NCBI GenBank assembly: GCA_946807835.1
Contig: OX327683.1
Location: forward strand, 2,981,001 to 3,045,000
Length of the DNA: 64,000 nucleotides
From: Ailanthus altissimus
Taxonomy: Eukaryota > Streptophyta > Magnoliopsida > Sapindales > Simaroubaceae
Direction of reading: 5' to 3'
Shown: piece after piece, positions 34,485 through 45,720 of the stretch
Position numbering within the stretch: position 1 is the stretch's first letter
Layout: each line of letters opens with the position of its first letter
The notes under the pieces: model-generated
What the model saw: the letters and a program-made list of their open reading frames with translations, nothing else
Database searches by the model: none
Told to the model about the DNA's origin: nothing
Made by a program: the position numbers and the translations under genes

Positions 34485-35440
34485 ACAGTGGCTATATATA
34501 GTGCTTTGTGTTGATGATCAGTTGAGGAACTGCACAAGGCAAAAGAAATGAAGGACGAATTTATGGAATCAATAGCGAAAACTTGACTGAGGCTTCTCAA
34601 TACAAGGAAAGCATGTGGTTGATGAATCAAATGCACTCGATGAATGTCTAGTTTTAAAACTTGTTCAAAGTCGAGTGGCTCAAACAATCACGAAGATACA
34701 AACATGGTTGATTCACGAAGCGCTCTAATCAAAGGAAATGAGTGGCTCAAAACTAAATTTCCATAACTTCTCAAATTGCTTGTATGGATTTTCAATTGAT
34801 TTTGTAAAGCTTTAATCAATTTCATGCATCTTTTCAAGGGATCTTTATCTCAGTTTGTTATTCTATTTTCAAAGCTCAGGCAACCAGAGTACAAGTATAA
34901 TTCAAATAGAATTGTGAGTTTATAAGGCCTATAGATTGGCAGCCAGAATTACCTGATTATGGTATATCTGATTTCTGGACTAGAGTCCTCTTATTTCTAG
35001 GAATTGAGTTTTTCCTAGTGTGTGTCACCTCTTAAATTAAGCAATATGAATTGATTGGGCTGCTGGATAAGGGGCCCAATTCGGAATATGCCTAAATGTT
35101 AGTTCTCTTTAAGGAAACAATTAATCGAACTCGGGAAGCATCACTGTGACTCTTAGGCTGGATTGAGCTCATTTTTTATCATAAAATATTAAGGAAAATG
35201 ACATTTTTGTCATGAAAATTTAACCCATTACTCAATTTTATCCTTATATTTTTGAATTACCCAAGAAAATACGTTACATTTTTATTTTTTTTGGTTGATA
35301 GTCCCGTTAGTCTTGGGTTTTGACTCAGAAGCCTCTTTTTACACCACTGCACACTGCATTATTATAAATAATTATATTGCTAGAAGTTATTTAAAGGTAT
35401 ACTAAACTAGGGAACCTTTGGATATTTTTGGTTAATAGAC
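34485..35440 (+). repeat. Duplicated flank segments s1-s2-s3-s4
   Basis: This is one of the most complete copies. s1 is at 34485-34740 (coding-like HVVDESNALDECLVLKLVQS), s2 at about 34795-34925, s3 at 34970-35110 and s4 at 35085-35440. The same order is found at 61714-62520, and parts recur at 5690-7065, 31780-31985, 48115-48600 and 59545-59830. The reading frame in s1 ends in stops and was not identified. Confidence 0.7.
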
Positions 35441-35559
35441 ATTTGTTTGAAGATTTAAAATGAATTCGTGTGAAAATTTTAAGAAATAAGGCATGTTCTT
35501 AAGTTTGAAACGAAATTTAATTTTAGTAGGATAGTTTGACTATGAAGGGCAAAATATGA

Positions 35560-36320
35560 CCTATTTTAGTATTTAAAAGAGTTTGTATGAGTTACTTGGC
35601 GTAAATAAAGATGGTAAATTAAATGGATTAATTGAGAATTATTTTAGAATTTAAAAGAGTTTGTATAGAAAATTTATTAAATGGGCCTTCAAAGTGAAAG
35701 AGTGTCTTGATTACCATGTTATTATTGTTCAATGGTAAACAATCGGTGAGTATCTTTTTAATATAAAAATCTTGAATTTAAATATTTCATCTCAAATTTA
35801 AAAATATATATATATATCAAATTAATGACTAATATATGTTAGTTAGTTGTTAACTTTTTTTTTTAAGATATTCTATTACTATAGAGATAAAAAAATTTAA
35901 ATTTTTAACTTCAAAATTAAAGGGTGTACTTATAAAGGACGCTTACTATTTTGACAATCCCTTGTATATGCAGTTGTTAATTTTTTATATTTTTATTAAT
36001 TATGTATTTATATAACCTTGTTTATAACTGAAACATAAAAAATTATATTGACTAAAATACAAATTTTGCGTCTAATTTTTATAATTTTAATACTTTTATA
36101 AATATTTAGCGCATTATCGGTAAATGAAGGTGATATGTATTTTATTTTTGTCTTTAACTAAAGTGACATTTGACAGTAGCAAAAGATAAATCCGACGTTG
36201 ATGTTTTCTTATTCTGGATATGATGAATTAATAATGTTATGACTATAACCAAAAATAAAAAGTGGTATGAATTAGTGGTTATAAAAAGATGCAAAATCAA
36301 TTTTTATTTTTCATCGATCT
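35560..36320 (+). repeat. Duplicated block s5-s6-s7-s8, copy 1
   Basis: s5 (AATTTAAAAGAGTTTGTAT), s6 (SINE-like), s7 and s8 (ACATTTGACAGTAGCAAAAG) occur in the same order at 48600-49330 and 52681-53417. s8 also directly follows the truncated NLR fragments at 39519 and 58416. Confidence 0.75.
35700..35815 (+). repeat. tRNA-like SINE tract s6, copy 1
   Basis: Box-A-like TTGTTCAATGG is followed about 50 bp later by a degraded box-B-like word, with an AT-rich tail of TATA repeats. Six copies exist in the window. SINE identity is inferred from the polymerase III boxes and the copy number. Confidence 0.45.
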
Positions 36321-36590
36321 TAAAAGAGTTTGTATAGGAAATTGATTAAATGGGCCTTCAAAGTGGAAGAGTGTCTTGATTAGCATGCTATTATTGTTTA
36401 ATGATAAACAATCGTTGAGTATCACTCTAATATAAAAATCCTGAATTTAAATCTTTCATCTCAAATTTAAAATATATATATATATATCAAATTAATAGAT
36501 GTAATGCTAATTAATAACTAATATATGTTAGTTAGTTGTTAATTTTTTTTAAGGTATTCTATCATTATAGAGGTGAAAAAATTTGAACCT
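36320..36590 (+). repeat. tRNA-like SINE tract s6, copy 2
   Basis: A near-identical local duplication of 35640-35870, including the TA-run tail, lies only about 670 bp away. The neighbouring s5 words are duplicated with it, so this looks like segmental duplication, not independent insertion. Confidence 0.55.
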
Positions 36591-37075
36591 CTAAATGCCC
36601 ATATTAAGCATGCATGATAGGAGCATATGCTAAGCACATCTAGAGCTTAGCATGCGTATAAAGAGTACACGCTAATACAATGTTGCACGCCTAGCTCATG
36701 CAAGAAGCCCATGTTAAGATCGCAACGTTGCGCGCTTAATGTTTAGCACTCGTGCTAAGAGCGCATGCTAAGCACACAATATTAAACACCTAGCGCTTAG
36801 CATACGTGATACATTGTGCGCTTAGCACTTAGCACAAGCTAAGAGCCTAGGCTAGGTGGGCAACATCTGCTAGGGGCCCACACCTAGTGCTTGACATTTG
36901 TGATAGGAGCCCACACAAGATCGACAATGTATGCTAGAAGCCCACGCCTAGTGCTTTAGCATACGTATTAGGAGTCCTTGCTAAGCATGCGACATTATGC
37001 ACCTAGTGCTTACACGCATGCTAGGAATCCGTGCTAAACACTCAACGTATGCTCCTAACACGCATGCTAAGCAAT
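36590..37075. repeat. Palindromic GCTAAGC minisatellite s11, copy 1
   Basis: Degenerate words TTAGCATGCGTGCTAGGAGC, GCATGCTAAGCAC and CAACATTGCGCGC alternate with a loose 55-65 bp period. The words are near-palindromic and CpG-bearing in an AT-rich setting. Related arrays are at 37845-37945, 46190-46470 and 57240-57530. Confidence 0.8.
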
Positions 37076-37530
37076 TCACTAGTTTTTTGGCCTTTCAGTC
37101 CATTGTTCCTCCAATTTCTCTAACACTCTATCCATTTTTTAACAATATCTACTCATTTTAGATAATATATACTCATTTTACACATTATCACAACATAAAT
37201 TATCATTAACCGAAAAGATTTATAAACTTATTAAGTATTGTGTGTGTTTGTAAGAATGTGAGATTTTTATTTTCTTCTTTTCTAATTTTTTTAAAAATAA
37301 TATTCACGGATACTTATTGTGGGTATCCACGAATTTCTTACCGAATCCGTATTCGTCGTAAATTTGTTGTATATTTTAATTTTGTATACCAAATTTATTT
37401 CAAATCTGATCAAATCCTTTTTAATACAACAAGTTTTAATGAATTTGTGAATTTGTGGATAATTTTGTCATTCCAACGTATTACCCGACTTTCAAATTCT
37501 TTAATTCCATCCATTTTCGAAATTATATAA
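37076..37530 (+). repeat. Conserved AT-rich segment s12, copy 1
   Basis: It starts TTTTTTGGCCTTTCAGTCC and includes ACACATTATCACAACATAA and TACCCGACTTTCAAATTC. It matches 37946-38490 and 57531-58080. It always follows an s11 array and precedes s13 and the NLR fragment, so it may be the old promoter/leader of that NLR lineage; this is inference. Confidence 0.75.
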
Positions 37531-37539
37531 AAAAAAAAG

Positions 37540-37741
37540 AGTAATGCTAACATTCTAAATTTTTATCCTAAATTATTTTTTAAAAGTGATGTGTCAAGTA
37601 AATATTTGATATAATAAATAATTTTAGAATTTGTACTATTTCACCACCTAATATTTATTTGACACATTACTTTTAAAATATAATTTAAAATATAATTTAA
37701 AATAAAATTTAAAATAAAATTTTGAAATACATGACATTACT
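37540..37741. mobile_element. MITE with 9-bp target duplication (MULE-type)
   Basis: The TIRs AGTAATG...CATTACT extend into longer imperfect arms (TTTAAAAGTGATGTGTCAA against TTTAAAAGTAATGTGTCAA). The 202-bp element is flanked by AAAAAAAAG on both sides (37531-37539 and 37742-37750). The unoccupied site is present in the sister copy near 38480. A 9-bp duplication suggests Mutator, with the caution that the site is an A-run. Confidence 0.75.
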
Positions 37742-37782
37742 AAAAAAAAGAATAAAATAGTTTTCAACAATTTCGAAATAAT

Positions 37783-37945
37783 AAGGGATCAAATGCGTTT
37801 CATGTCAACTTCGGCCATCATGCTCCTTTTCAACATTTACGCAGCGCATAGGCACACCTAATGCTTAGCATGCATGCACGTTGTGCGCCTAACACTTACA
37901 CTTATGCTAGGAACCTATGCTAAGCACTCAACGTATCTCGTAACA
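37783..37945 (+). repeat. Segment s13 plus short s11 array, copy 2
   Basis: s13 (GTGTCAACTTCGGCC-like, about 37783-37845) is followed by a short GCTAAGC array (37845-37945). This represents a local tandem duplication of the s11-s12 unit about 0.9 kb downstream of copy 1. Confidence 0.65.
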
Positions 37946-38590
37946 AGCATGCTAAGATATTCGTCAATTTTTCGGCCTTTAAGTCCACTGTTCCTCCCAT
38001 TTCTCGAAAACTCTATCTATTTTTTACAATATCTACTTATTAAATAATATATATTCATTTTACACATTATCACAACATAAATGATCATTAATCGAAAGAT
38101 TTATGAACTTATCAAGTATTTGTTTTTTTTTTTTTTGTGAAAATGTGACAATTAGTCGTTGATCTACAAGTTGCTAATTGGTTTGAGAGAGTTTTGTGTG
38201 TTTGTAAGAATGTGTATTGCCTTTTCTTCTTTTGTAAATTTTGTTTTTAAAAAAAAGTAATACCAACGGATACTCATTGTGGATATTCATGAATTCTTAC
38301 CAATCTATATTTGTTGTAAATTTGTTGTGAATTTTAATTTTTTATGCTAAATTTATTTTAAATATTACCAAATTCTTTTTAATACAACGAATTTTAACTA
38401 ATTTATAAATTTGTGCATAATTTTATGATTCCAATGTGTTACCCGACTTTCAAATTCTTTAATTTCATCCATTTTCGAAATAAAAAAGAGTAAAATAGTT
38501 TCAAAAATTTTGAAATAATTAGGGACCTAATGCGTATCGTGTCAACATTGGCCACCGTGCTTCTTCTCAATATTTATACAGTATAGGAAC
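37946..38590 (+). repeat. Segments s12 and s13, second copy
   Basis: The tract matches 37076-37530 along its length, including TACCCGACTTTCAAATTC, and then s13 at 38517-38590. The family K LTR is inserted at its right edge. Confidence 0.7.
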
Positions 38591-39289
38591 TGTGAGAATA
38601 TTGATTGAAAATCATCGAGATGTGATTTGAAAAACAAGCCAAGTGCGTAAGGTGCGCAAGAATCAAAGACGGAAGCAAAGAAAGGCAAAAGACGAAGGGA
38701 GCAGTGAGCAGGTTTGAGCGCTGCGGCGCCCAGTCTAGAACGTGAGCACCACGATGCCAGGCGACGAGCGCCGCGGTGATTAGACGGAAGCACCAGCGCC
38801 GCGGTGGTGAGAGCTGAGGGCCGCGGCACTAGTCGCGAGAATTCATTTCCCGTTTTGAGACTTCCTTATTTCATCTCTCACTTGCTTCAGAACTCCCTAA
38901 TACGACTCTCACACGTTTATGATAAATATAGAACATCCCAAAGCCTATATAAAGGCTATCAATTGACTTGTAAACACATTTTAGTGATCATCAAACACAT
39001 CTTTGTGATAGGTTGAGAAATCTTTATGGTTCTTTGAAGAGAAAATCCCTAGAGTGCAAGAGAGAGTTTCCTTTTTGATCTTTCTTGTAAAATGCATACT
39101 TTGTAAGTGTCTTGTGATTCATAATAAGAGAAGAGTGTGATCTTGATCTGCCGTGGACGTAGGCGAGTTATTGAACCACGTAATTCTTTGTGTGTTCTTC
39201 TTCTACCATTTCTCTTTTTATTCTTTAATTACTTGTTCTGCATATATTGCTTGGATGATTTTGCTTGTTTGTGTGCTTCTGCTTCAACA
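38591..39289 (+). mobile_element. Solo LTR, family K, second copy
   Basis: The LTR starts TGTGAGAATATTG and ends GCTTCAACA over 699 bp. It is flanked by GGAAC (38586-38590) and GAAAC (39290-39294), a target duplication with one mismatch. The unoccupied site can be seen in the sister modules at 58160 and 60785. A CG-rich core with GCGCCGCGG words lies at about 38700-38835. The TATA motif at 38946-38952 matches copy 1. Confidence 0.85.
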
Positions 39290-39356
39290 GAAACTTCTAA
39301 CAACTAATATTAAGTGGCAATATTTTATGGGATAATGTTCTACTAAATCTTTAGCT

Positions 39357-39518
39357 ATGGATGACGCGATCATTTCCAGCCTCCTGAAGCAGCTGATTTC
39401 AGTTGCTGCTAAAGAATGAGGAGGACAAACGAGGCATAAAAGAAATTTTCGAGCAATTGAAAACGTGCTGGTTGATGCAGGGCAAAGGCAAGTGAACAAG
39501 GAAATTGTGACTAAATTA
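39357..39518 (+). pseudogene. Truncated NLR coiled-coil fragment, copy 1
   Basis: ATG at 39357 begins MDDAIISSLLKQLISVAAKE and meets a TGA stop. Beyond a frame break it continues RNFRAIENVLVDAGQRQVNK. This is the N-terminus of an RGA-type CNL, a lineage distinct from the intact NLR at 11356-15729. The homology ends after about 60 codons at ...TAAATTA/ACATTTGACAG, where segment s8 starts. Copy 2 ends at the same point. There is no NB-ARC or LRR. Confidence 0.8.
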
Positions 39519-39602
39519 ACATTTGACAGGAGTAAAAGATAAATTTGGCGTTGATGTTCTCTTCTTCTGAATATGATGTCTATAATGTTATGACTGTGAC
39601 TG
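39519..39602 (+). repeat. Segment s8, partial copy
   Basis: ACATTTGACAGGAGTAAAAG follows the NLR fragment directly and is cut at 39602 by the LTR. Its continuation resumes after 41304 (the TACTATGAATTATAGAC region). Confidence 0.7.
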
Positions 39603-41304
39603 TGTTAGAGATAATGCCCTAAAAGTATGTACTTATACTATTTTATGAAATTAATAAAGTTACAATTTTATACTTGATGGGTGTTCATATTTTTATGATA
39701 TAAATATCAGAAAATTCCTTGTTTATTTATGTAACTATAACTTTAGTATATAATTGTTATATACAAGAGGATTAAAGTTATGGATAATAAAAAGAAAAGT
39801 TCGTAATAAATTAATAAGAATTTGAGATCTTTAATTAAATATTACTAGTACGGTTCGCAAACATTTAAAATATAGTGATCTTATCTGGATCACTAATGTG
39901 GTGACATTATGGTAGATGCACTATATATAATATGATTATATAGGACTTAACCAGACGTAGTTTAAATTCTTATGTAAAATACTGTTATTAATTAGGAATT
40001 CAAACAACGTCAATTGATAATCATATACAGATTAACCTTAATCCTGAGTGATCATAAACTCTTATTTGTGTCATTATGTCATTTGAAATACTCATTACAG
40101 TTTGTCTAAAGAACAGACTAAAAACTTGTATTCTAATAGCATAGTGAGATAAATGGTTGGGAATATGATTTACAGATATGGAATTCATTCATTCTTAATG
40201 GAAGTTAGAAAGAATGTTCTGTTAAGGGTTAATTCTAGAACTGAACGGTTAGAGCTCTCAATTTGTAATAATGTTACAAATTAACTGTTCACTGGTGAAT
40301 TAATAGTACCTAAAGATAAAGAAATAATTAGAATGGTAAAACGATAATTAATCTAACTCTAATTATGTACCATTTATGGAGGGTTGAATTGCATGTAGTG
40401 GTTAAATCAATGGACTACTCTACGTTTTCTGAGTAAATTATATTTACAATTTCAAGAGTGCAATTCCAAGTTTTTAGTAGAATAACACTGGAATTAATAA
40501 ATTGAATTAATTAATTAAAGAGTTTAATTAATTATTCAAAATTTATTGGAGCTTGAAATTGTAGGCCCATAGGTCTTCAGTACTACCTCTTTCATTATGA
40601 CAGTGAACAATTAAAAATGATTGTATTATTACACAAATTATTTGTGCCCAGAAAATAGTTTTTAAATACGTATATTTTATATTTGGATAAAATTAATTAA
40701 TTAATATAGATAAGATCTTATCCAAATATAATTAAATATTTCATTTAAGAAATTAAATAATAAAATCTTAAGGATAATTATCTAAAATTATCAAAAAGAT
40801 TTTAAATTTAATTTTAGTATTTTTCTTTTATTAAAAGACTAATAATGCTCAAATATTGGGTATTATACATTAACCACAAAGAGTAGGACTCTATGTGATT
40901 TACATAAATTAGGTCTCTTTTTAAAATATAATAATTTAATTAGTAAATATTATTAATTAAATTATTATTTTAAAATAAGAAGATAAGTCTAAATAAAAAA
41001 TAAAACACATACGTAAAAAATAAAAATACAGGATATGTATTTTTTCTTAAGAGGAGAAAAAATTGGAAGCTCACTTTTTCTTTCACTATAGAATAAGAGG
41101 CTTGGTTTGGAATCCTTTGGTGGAAGAAAACTCAACGTAGATTCAAGGTATGTTCTTGTTAACTTTTTACTTATTTTAACATTAAATTTATATATTCATA
41201 AAACCCTTGGATAAAAAGTATTTTTATCTAATGAAAATAAAGATTAAAAAATTTTATTTTCTATTCCGCTACGTTATGAATGTCATAACAATAAATATCC
41301 AACA
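39603..41304 (+). mobile_element. Solo LTR (1.7 kb), copia-like
   Basis: The LTR starts TGTTAGAGATAATGCCC and ends AATATCCAACA. It interrupts segment s8, which reads continuously in sister copies (36240, 49190, 53240). Near the right end it has CTATTCCGCTACGTTATGAA, a CCGCTRCG word common near copia LTR ends. The flanks GACTG and AATAG do not match, so the target duplication is lost or the boundary is off by a few bases. Orientation is inferred from that word. Confidence 0.7.
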
Positions 41305-41519
41305 AATAGAAGACAAGTACTATGAATTATAGACAATATAAAAGGATGCGAAAATAATTTTTATTTTTCACCGATCTTATCATGTAACTAATGATTTTGG
41401 ATGAAAGCAAAACTCCAAAAGTAAATTTAGACTTATAAATGTAATTATAAAATTTATATTCTAATTGATATGTAATATTAATTCATAATTATTATTTATG
41501 ATATGTTAATTTTTTATAT
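41305..41519 (+). repeat. Segments s8 (end) and s9
   Basis: It contains TTTTTATTTTTCACCGATC and the s9 word GTAATTATAAAATTTATAT. s9 recurs at 46480, 49330, 53390, 55260 and 61080. Confidence 0.65.
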
Positions 41520-41524
41520 TTTAT

Positions 41525-42495
41525 AGTTAAGGTATCAAGTTATACTCTCCAATTTGATACCACTTTGACATCAACTAAGTCATAGAACTACTACTATTTT
41601 GTTACGAGAAACCAGCCTTAGCACTAATCTTTCCATAAAAATAGCCTTTGCATTGATACTCTTTTATTAAGATTTCTTTAGCATACACTCTAAATAATCC
41701 ATATGCGTGTGAGGAAGACTTAACTCACAAATAATCAAAAACATAAAAGATCAACACACTAATAAAGATAAAGAAAACAAACCACAAGATATAAGATATA
41801 CGTGGTTCAACAAAACGCATACATCCACGGGGATTCATGATTTAGCTTAGTTTATTGATTGGATCATTAAGTATCTCCTAGATCACCACAATCTTAAGAC
41901 CTCTTAAAATCTCAACCTATAGACATTTAAGTATCCTTTAGATCACTACAATCTTACAGACCTATTAGTATCTTCTATACCCCATAAGAGATTTAACTCA
42001 AAGAATGCAAGAATAGCCCAAGCCCTCATAAAAGAATTCTTTTTTGTGCTCATTTTATTCACACAAGAACAAAGACACCCTTAAAAGTTTCATCCTAGTG
42101 CACCATGCACTTAGTGCCTACATCTTTTCTATTCTCTTTTATGTTTACATCTTGATGCTTTATATGCTTGATTAACTCTAAAGGGTTATAAAAGTTTATA
42201 TAATATTTATAAAGGCCTAAGAAACCCTAAATATAATTAGAATAAGAGTTCTTATGTGAAGGAGTCTGAAACTCACTTAAAGAAGTAAATTGAGCCCAAA
42301 CAGGAATACCCATAAGTTGTCGCTTGAACAGTACCTTGCATGAACAGTGCCTTGCATAAATAGTGTCATGCTTCCAGCTTTTTGTTTTGCTAATTTCTCG
42401 CATGATCTTTTTATACTAAACTTCTTACAAACTCTTTATTTGGTATCCATCTCAATCCATGCCCTTTTATGATTATTGAATCACAAATTTTAACA
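41525..42495 (-). repeat. 3' LTR of the family B element
   Basis: It aligns with 43604-44580 throughout (GGTATCAA start, CTCTCCAATTTGATA, AGTGCACCATGCACTTA). The outer end carries ATTTTAACA. The LTR pair differs at many sites, so the insertion is old. The GTGGTTCAACAAAA and ACATCCACGGGG words of the shared LTR motif lie near 41808-41840. Confidence 0.85.
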
Positions 42496-42514
42496 ACCTT
42501 TCCTTAATTTAAAA
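42496..42514 (-). promoter_or_regulatory. Polypurine tract of the family B element
   Basis: In the minus sense, TTAAGGAAAGGT lies immediately upstream of the 3' LTR, the place where plus-strand priming occurs in LTR retrotransposons. Confidence 0.55.
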
Positions 42515-43588
42515 TCTTTCTCGAAAAAAATATCCAACATCATCTCCTTCTTAACCAATGCTCTCTAGCATTGTCTCCACTCAAGTCCCAAACTTAATTA
42601 AGACTTATGATTACGGTCTCTAAATATTTTAAATGCTGATTGTTTAGGGAAGCCATATATTGTGATCTTTCATGTTCCCCAAACACCATGATTGCAATCC
42701 ATTAATGATTGAAACCTATTCTTCCCACTACTATCCTTCCCACACATTTTCTTTTGACCATTGCCACATAGTGAGATAATTTCAAAATTGCCCTACGATC
42801 TGCATCTTCTTAACGACCTATATATTGAGAAGATGCAGGCACTTTCTTCAAGCACATAGCTTATTATATGCTTCTCACCCATAGATTATTTTTATCCCAT
42901 TTAGTATTCCTTCTTTTATCTTTCATGAATATCTCTATGTGTTTTAGCAATCCTAAGTCCACTAAGTTTTTTATGAGATTAGGAATAAATCTCACACCTA
43001 GTTACTTTCTTGCCTTTCCACCATGTAATCTCAATTTTATTCTACTAATATCTTATAACTACAAAAAGGCATATCACCTTTAATGGATCTACCATTGGTT
43101 ACTAATGATTCTCCACAACTCATATAAAAATTATACCCTAGAACTAAATAGTTCATTCATCAAACACACGTTCCTACTAAAACTCTCATGCTATTATGCT
43201 CTTTGCCTAGTCATCCTACAGATTTGCAAATTCACATTCTCCTTTATCTTAGTCTTCTTCTTCGGACTATCCCTTACCAAGTGCCCTTGGCACCTTTTGG
43301 ATATGTCCTTTAATCTTGACTGTTCTTCTTTTTTCATCTTTATTTTGTCTTCAATCTGAATGATTCTTCTAACTTGAACCTCGACGACACCAACTTCTTC
43401 ATCATTAATTGTATTTTCAAGGGGTGGTCTCTAACCCAAACTCTCCAATAAGACTATTATATTTTCCTTTTATAAATAATCATATTCTCCATTATTCTTC
43501 CATTTATTTGGGAGTCTCAATGGTTGACAACCTTTTCTTTGTAATTTGACTCTGTCGCCTATGCTCTGTAATCTAGACCTCAACCATA

Positions 43589-43600
43589 GTTTTGATACTA
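43589..43600 (-). promoter_or_regulatory. Primer binding site of the family B element
   Basis: Read on the minus strand the site is TAGTATCAAAAC, a decayed form of the initiator-Met site TGGTATCAGAGC, three bases inside the 5' LTR. Confidence 0.65.
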
Positions 43601-43603
43601 GTT

Positions 43604-44580
43604 AGTTGAGGTATCAATTTATGCTCTCCAATTTGATATTACGTTGGCATCAATTAAGCCATAGCTCTTACACTAGTTTCTTGTGAAAAATCAGCCTTAA
43701 CACTAATCTCTTCATGAGATTAGCTTTTGCGTTGATACCCTTTTTATTGGGATTTCTTTGGCGTGGACTCCAAATAATCTTTATATGCATACAAAAGACT
43801 TAACTCACAAATAATCAAAAAGATAAAAGAATAATATACCAATAAAGATTATAAAAAAACCATAAGACCCAAATATATGTGATTCAGCAAAATGCCTATG
43901 TCCACAGGAGATATATAATCTAACTTTTTTTATTAATAAGATCACTAAGTATCTCTTAGATCACTATGATCTTATAGCATCTCAATTTGTAGACCTTTAA
44001 CTATCTCCTAAATCATCATTACCTTGCAACCTCTTAGTATCTCCCATACCCCATAATAGATTTAACCAAAGGAATATAAGAATAGTCCGAGTTCTCTTAA
44101 AATGATCTTTTTTGGCGCTCCTTTTGTTCACATAAGAATAAAAACACCTTCAAATATTTCATCTTAGTGCACCATGCACTTAATGTCTAACTAATTTTTC
44201 TATTCTCTTTTATATTTACATCTTGATGCTTTGGATACTTGGATAACTCTAAAGAAATTACAAGAATTTATATAATATTTACAAATGCCTAAAAAAATCA
44301 TAAATCTAATTAGAATAAGAGTCTTTACATATAGACATTTAAAACCCACTTAAAGAAGTCAATTGAAAATAAAAAATTTTCACAAGTTGTCGTGTGAACA
44401 ATACCCCTATATAAATAGTTGATGTGTATACAGTATATTGTGTAAACAATACCTTTCTTTCAACTTTTCATTTACTCTTTTTTTATGTGATCTTTACTTA
44501 CTAAATTTCTTATAGACTTTTTATTTAGTATTTATTTTAATTTATATTCATGTATAATTATTAAATTACTAATTCTAATA
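43604..44580 (-). repeat. 5' LTR of the family B element
   Basis: It is the partner of 41525-42495, beginning AGTTGAGGTATCAA and ending AATTCTAATA, where the left LTR has AATTTTAACA. In the minus sense this LTR would drive transcription. A TTTATATAATATTTA word near 44265 may hold its TATA box. Confidence 0.85.
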
Positions 44581-44585
44581 TTTAT

Positions 44586-45064
44586 TAATGTATTAGTTAT
44601 GTAACATTAATAAATAATTAACACATCAAATATATAAAGTTCGTTAAATATAAATTTTATATCTCATTTTTATGAATTTGATTGTTAAATCCATTTAATC
44701 CATTTATTGGCGGTATGTATTATTGTGATTTTTTTTTTTTAAACTGAAATTACGTTCTTGTGAGGGGTGACCGTGATGATAAGGATGACGAATTTGTGGT
44801 TGCAGAAGATTGTGGAAATGATTTCCATATTCCACCGACGTGGGCAATGGTTTATAGCTAAAAGTGTAGTTTTTCTTTTTGGAAGCAGCCTAAAATCTTA
44901 TTTACACCGGTGCTTTCCCACATAAAAAGAATAAAAAGTCAAATATTATGGGTATATTCAGAGCACAACGGTGAAACCATAATTTAAAGCGAGGATTATA
45001 AAAAATAAATATATTAAAGCGTAAGATTAAATATTAAAATTAAAAATTATATTAAATTAGAGTT
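44586..45064 (+). repeat. Segments s9-s10, copy a, with conserved peptide
   Basis: After the TTTAT duplication the s9 tail continues and leads into s10. At 44775-44861 the plus strand encodes DDKDDEFVVAEDCGND, FHIPPTWAMVYS and a stop. The same peptide region recurs at 47560, 50567, 55518, 59488 and 60184. It was probably an exon scrap of a gene I do not recognise. The following tract (to about 45064) recurs at 55985-56110. Confidence 0.65.
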
Positions 45065-45075
45065 AATAAAATAAG

Positions 45076-45265
45076 AGTGACACTAACATAGCCTACGAGT
45101 GTGAAATGTGAATGTCCCGAGTTATTGTTTGGATAAAACCTTTGTATTTTTTTTATTTTTTCCAATAAGTGGATCTCACCTTTTTAATTTTTTTATTACA
45201 AGTGGAGTAAATATAAATAAATAATAATATTTTTATTTACCTACATATTTAACAATGATGTCGTT
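45076..45265. mobile_element. Possible MITE-like inverted repeat within the duplicated block
   Basis: AGTGACACTAAC on the left and the inverse of AGTAACGACATC on the right resemble the tips of the MITE at 37540-37741. The equivalent tract is at about 56118-56275 in the sister module (AGTAATGCTAAAC). There is no clear target duplication. If real, it predates the segmental duplication. Confidence 0.3.
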
Positions 45266-45480
45266 ACTCATATAATATTTTGCACCGCATAGTAAAAAAA
45301 TAAAATAGCAACTTATTTTAAATATTGTTAATATTTAATAAATCAATGTGTTCTAAAAAAAATCTAATAAATTTTTGATGAATTTATAATTACAATAATT
45401 TAAATTTTTTCATTTAAAGTTTTGTGATCTCTTAGTAAATCTATAAATATATCGGCATATTTAAGCATACATAAATAAGA

Positions 45481-45720
45481 TTATAACTCATCTTTAATTA
45501 TTTTTTTATAATATTTTAAATTATTATAAGTTTTGAGATAATACCCTAAAATTGACTTTTTTTTATTTTGTGCATCTTCTGTCATATACTTTATTAACCC
45601 ACGACTTTCGTCATATACTAAATATATTTTTGGCTTAATTAGCACTTTATCAAAAATTTCTTGTACTTTTATAAACCCTTGAATTCTCTCAGTGTTGGAT
45701 ACACAAAATATTCTCACCCT
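45481..45720 (-). pseudogene. LOG-like (cytokinin riboside 5'-monophosphate phosphoribohydrolase) fragment, copy 1
   Basis: The minus-strand frame reads RIFCVSNTERIQGF, EIFDKVLIKPKIYLVYDESR, GLIKYMTEDAQNKKKS and ILGYYLKTY. It follows the N-terminal half of LOG enzymes (VFCGS..., LVERKI-LVYGGG-GLMG, VLGIIPK-L). The GGG loop is replaced and the catalytic PGGxGTxxE region is absent. LOG releases active cytokinin bases; this scrap cannot. It is clearer when read beside copy 2 at 56480-56740. Confidence 0.55.

Larger units (their letters stand above)
41525..44580 (-). mobile_element. Complete non-autonomous LTR retrotransposon, family B
   Basis: Two direct LTRs (41525-42495 and 43604-44580, about 0.97 kb each) flank a 1.1-kb internal region. 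A primer binding site next to the right LTR and a purine tract next to the left LTR fix minus orientation. A perfect 5-bp target duplication TTTAT lies at 41520-41524 and 44581-44585. The internal part encodes no pol. Minus-strand 43200-43370 has a weak gag-like scrap (RCQGHLVRDSPKKKTK, like a decayed zinc knuckle). Movement would have relied on another copia element. Confidence 0.88.
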
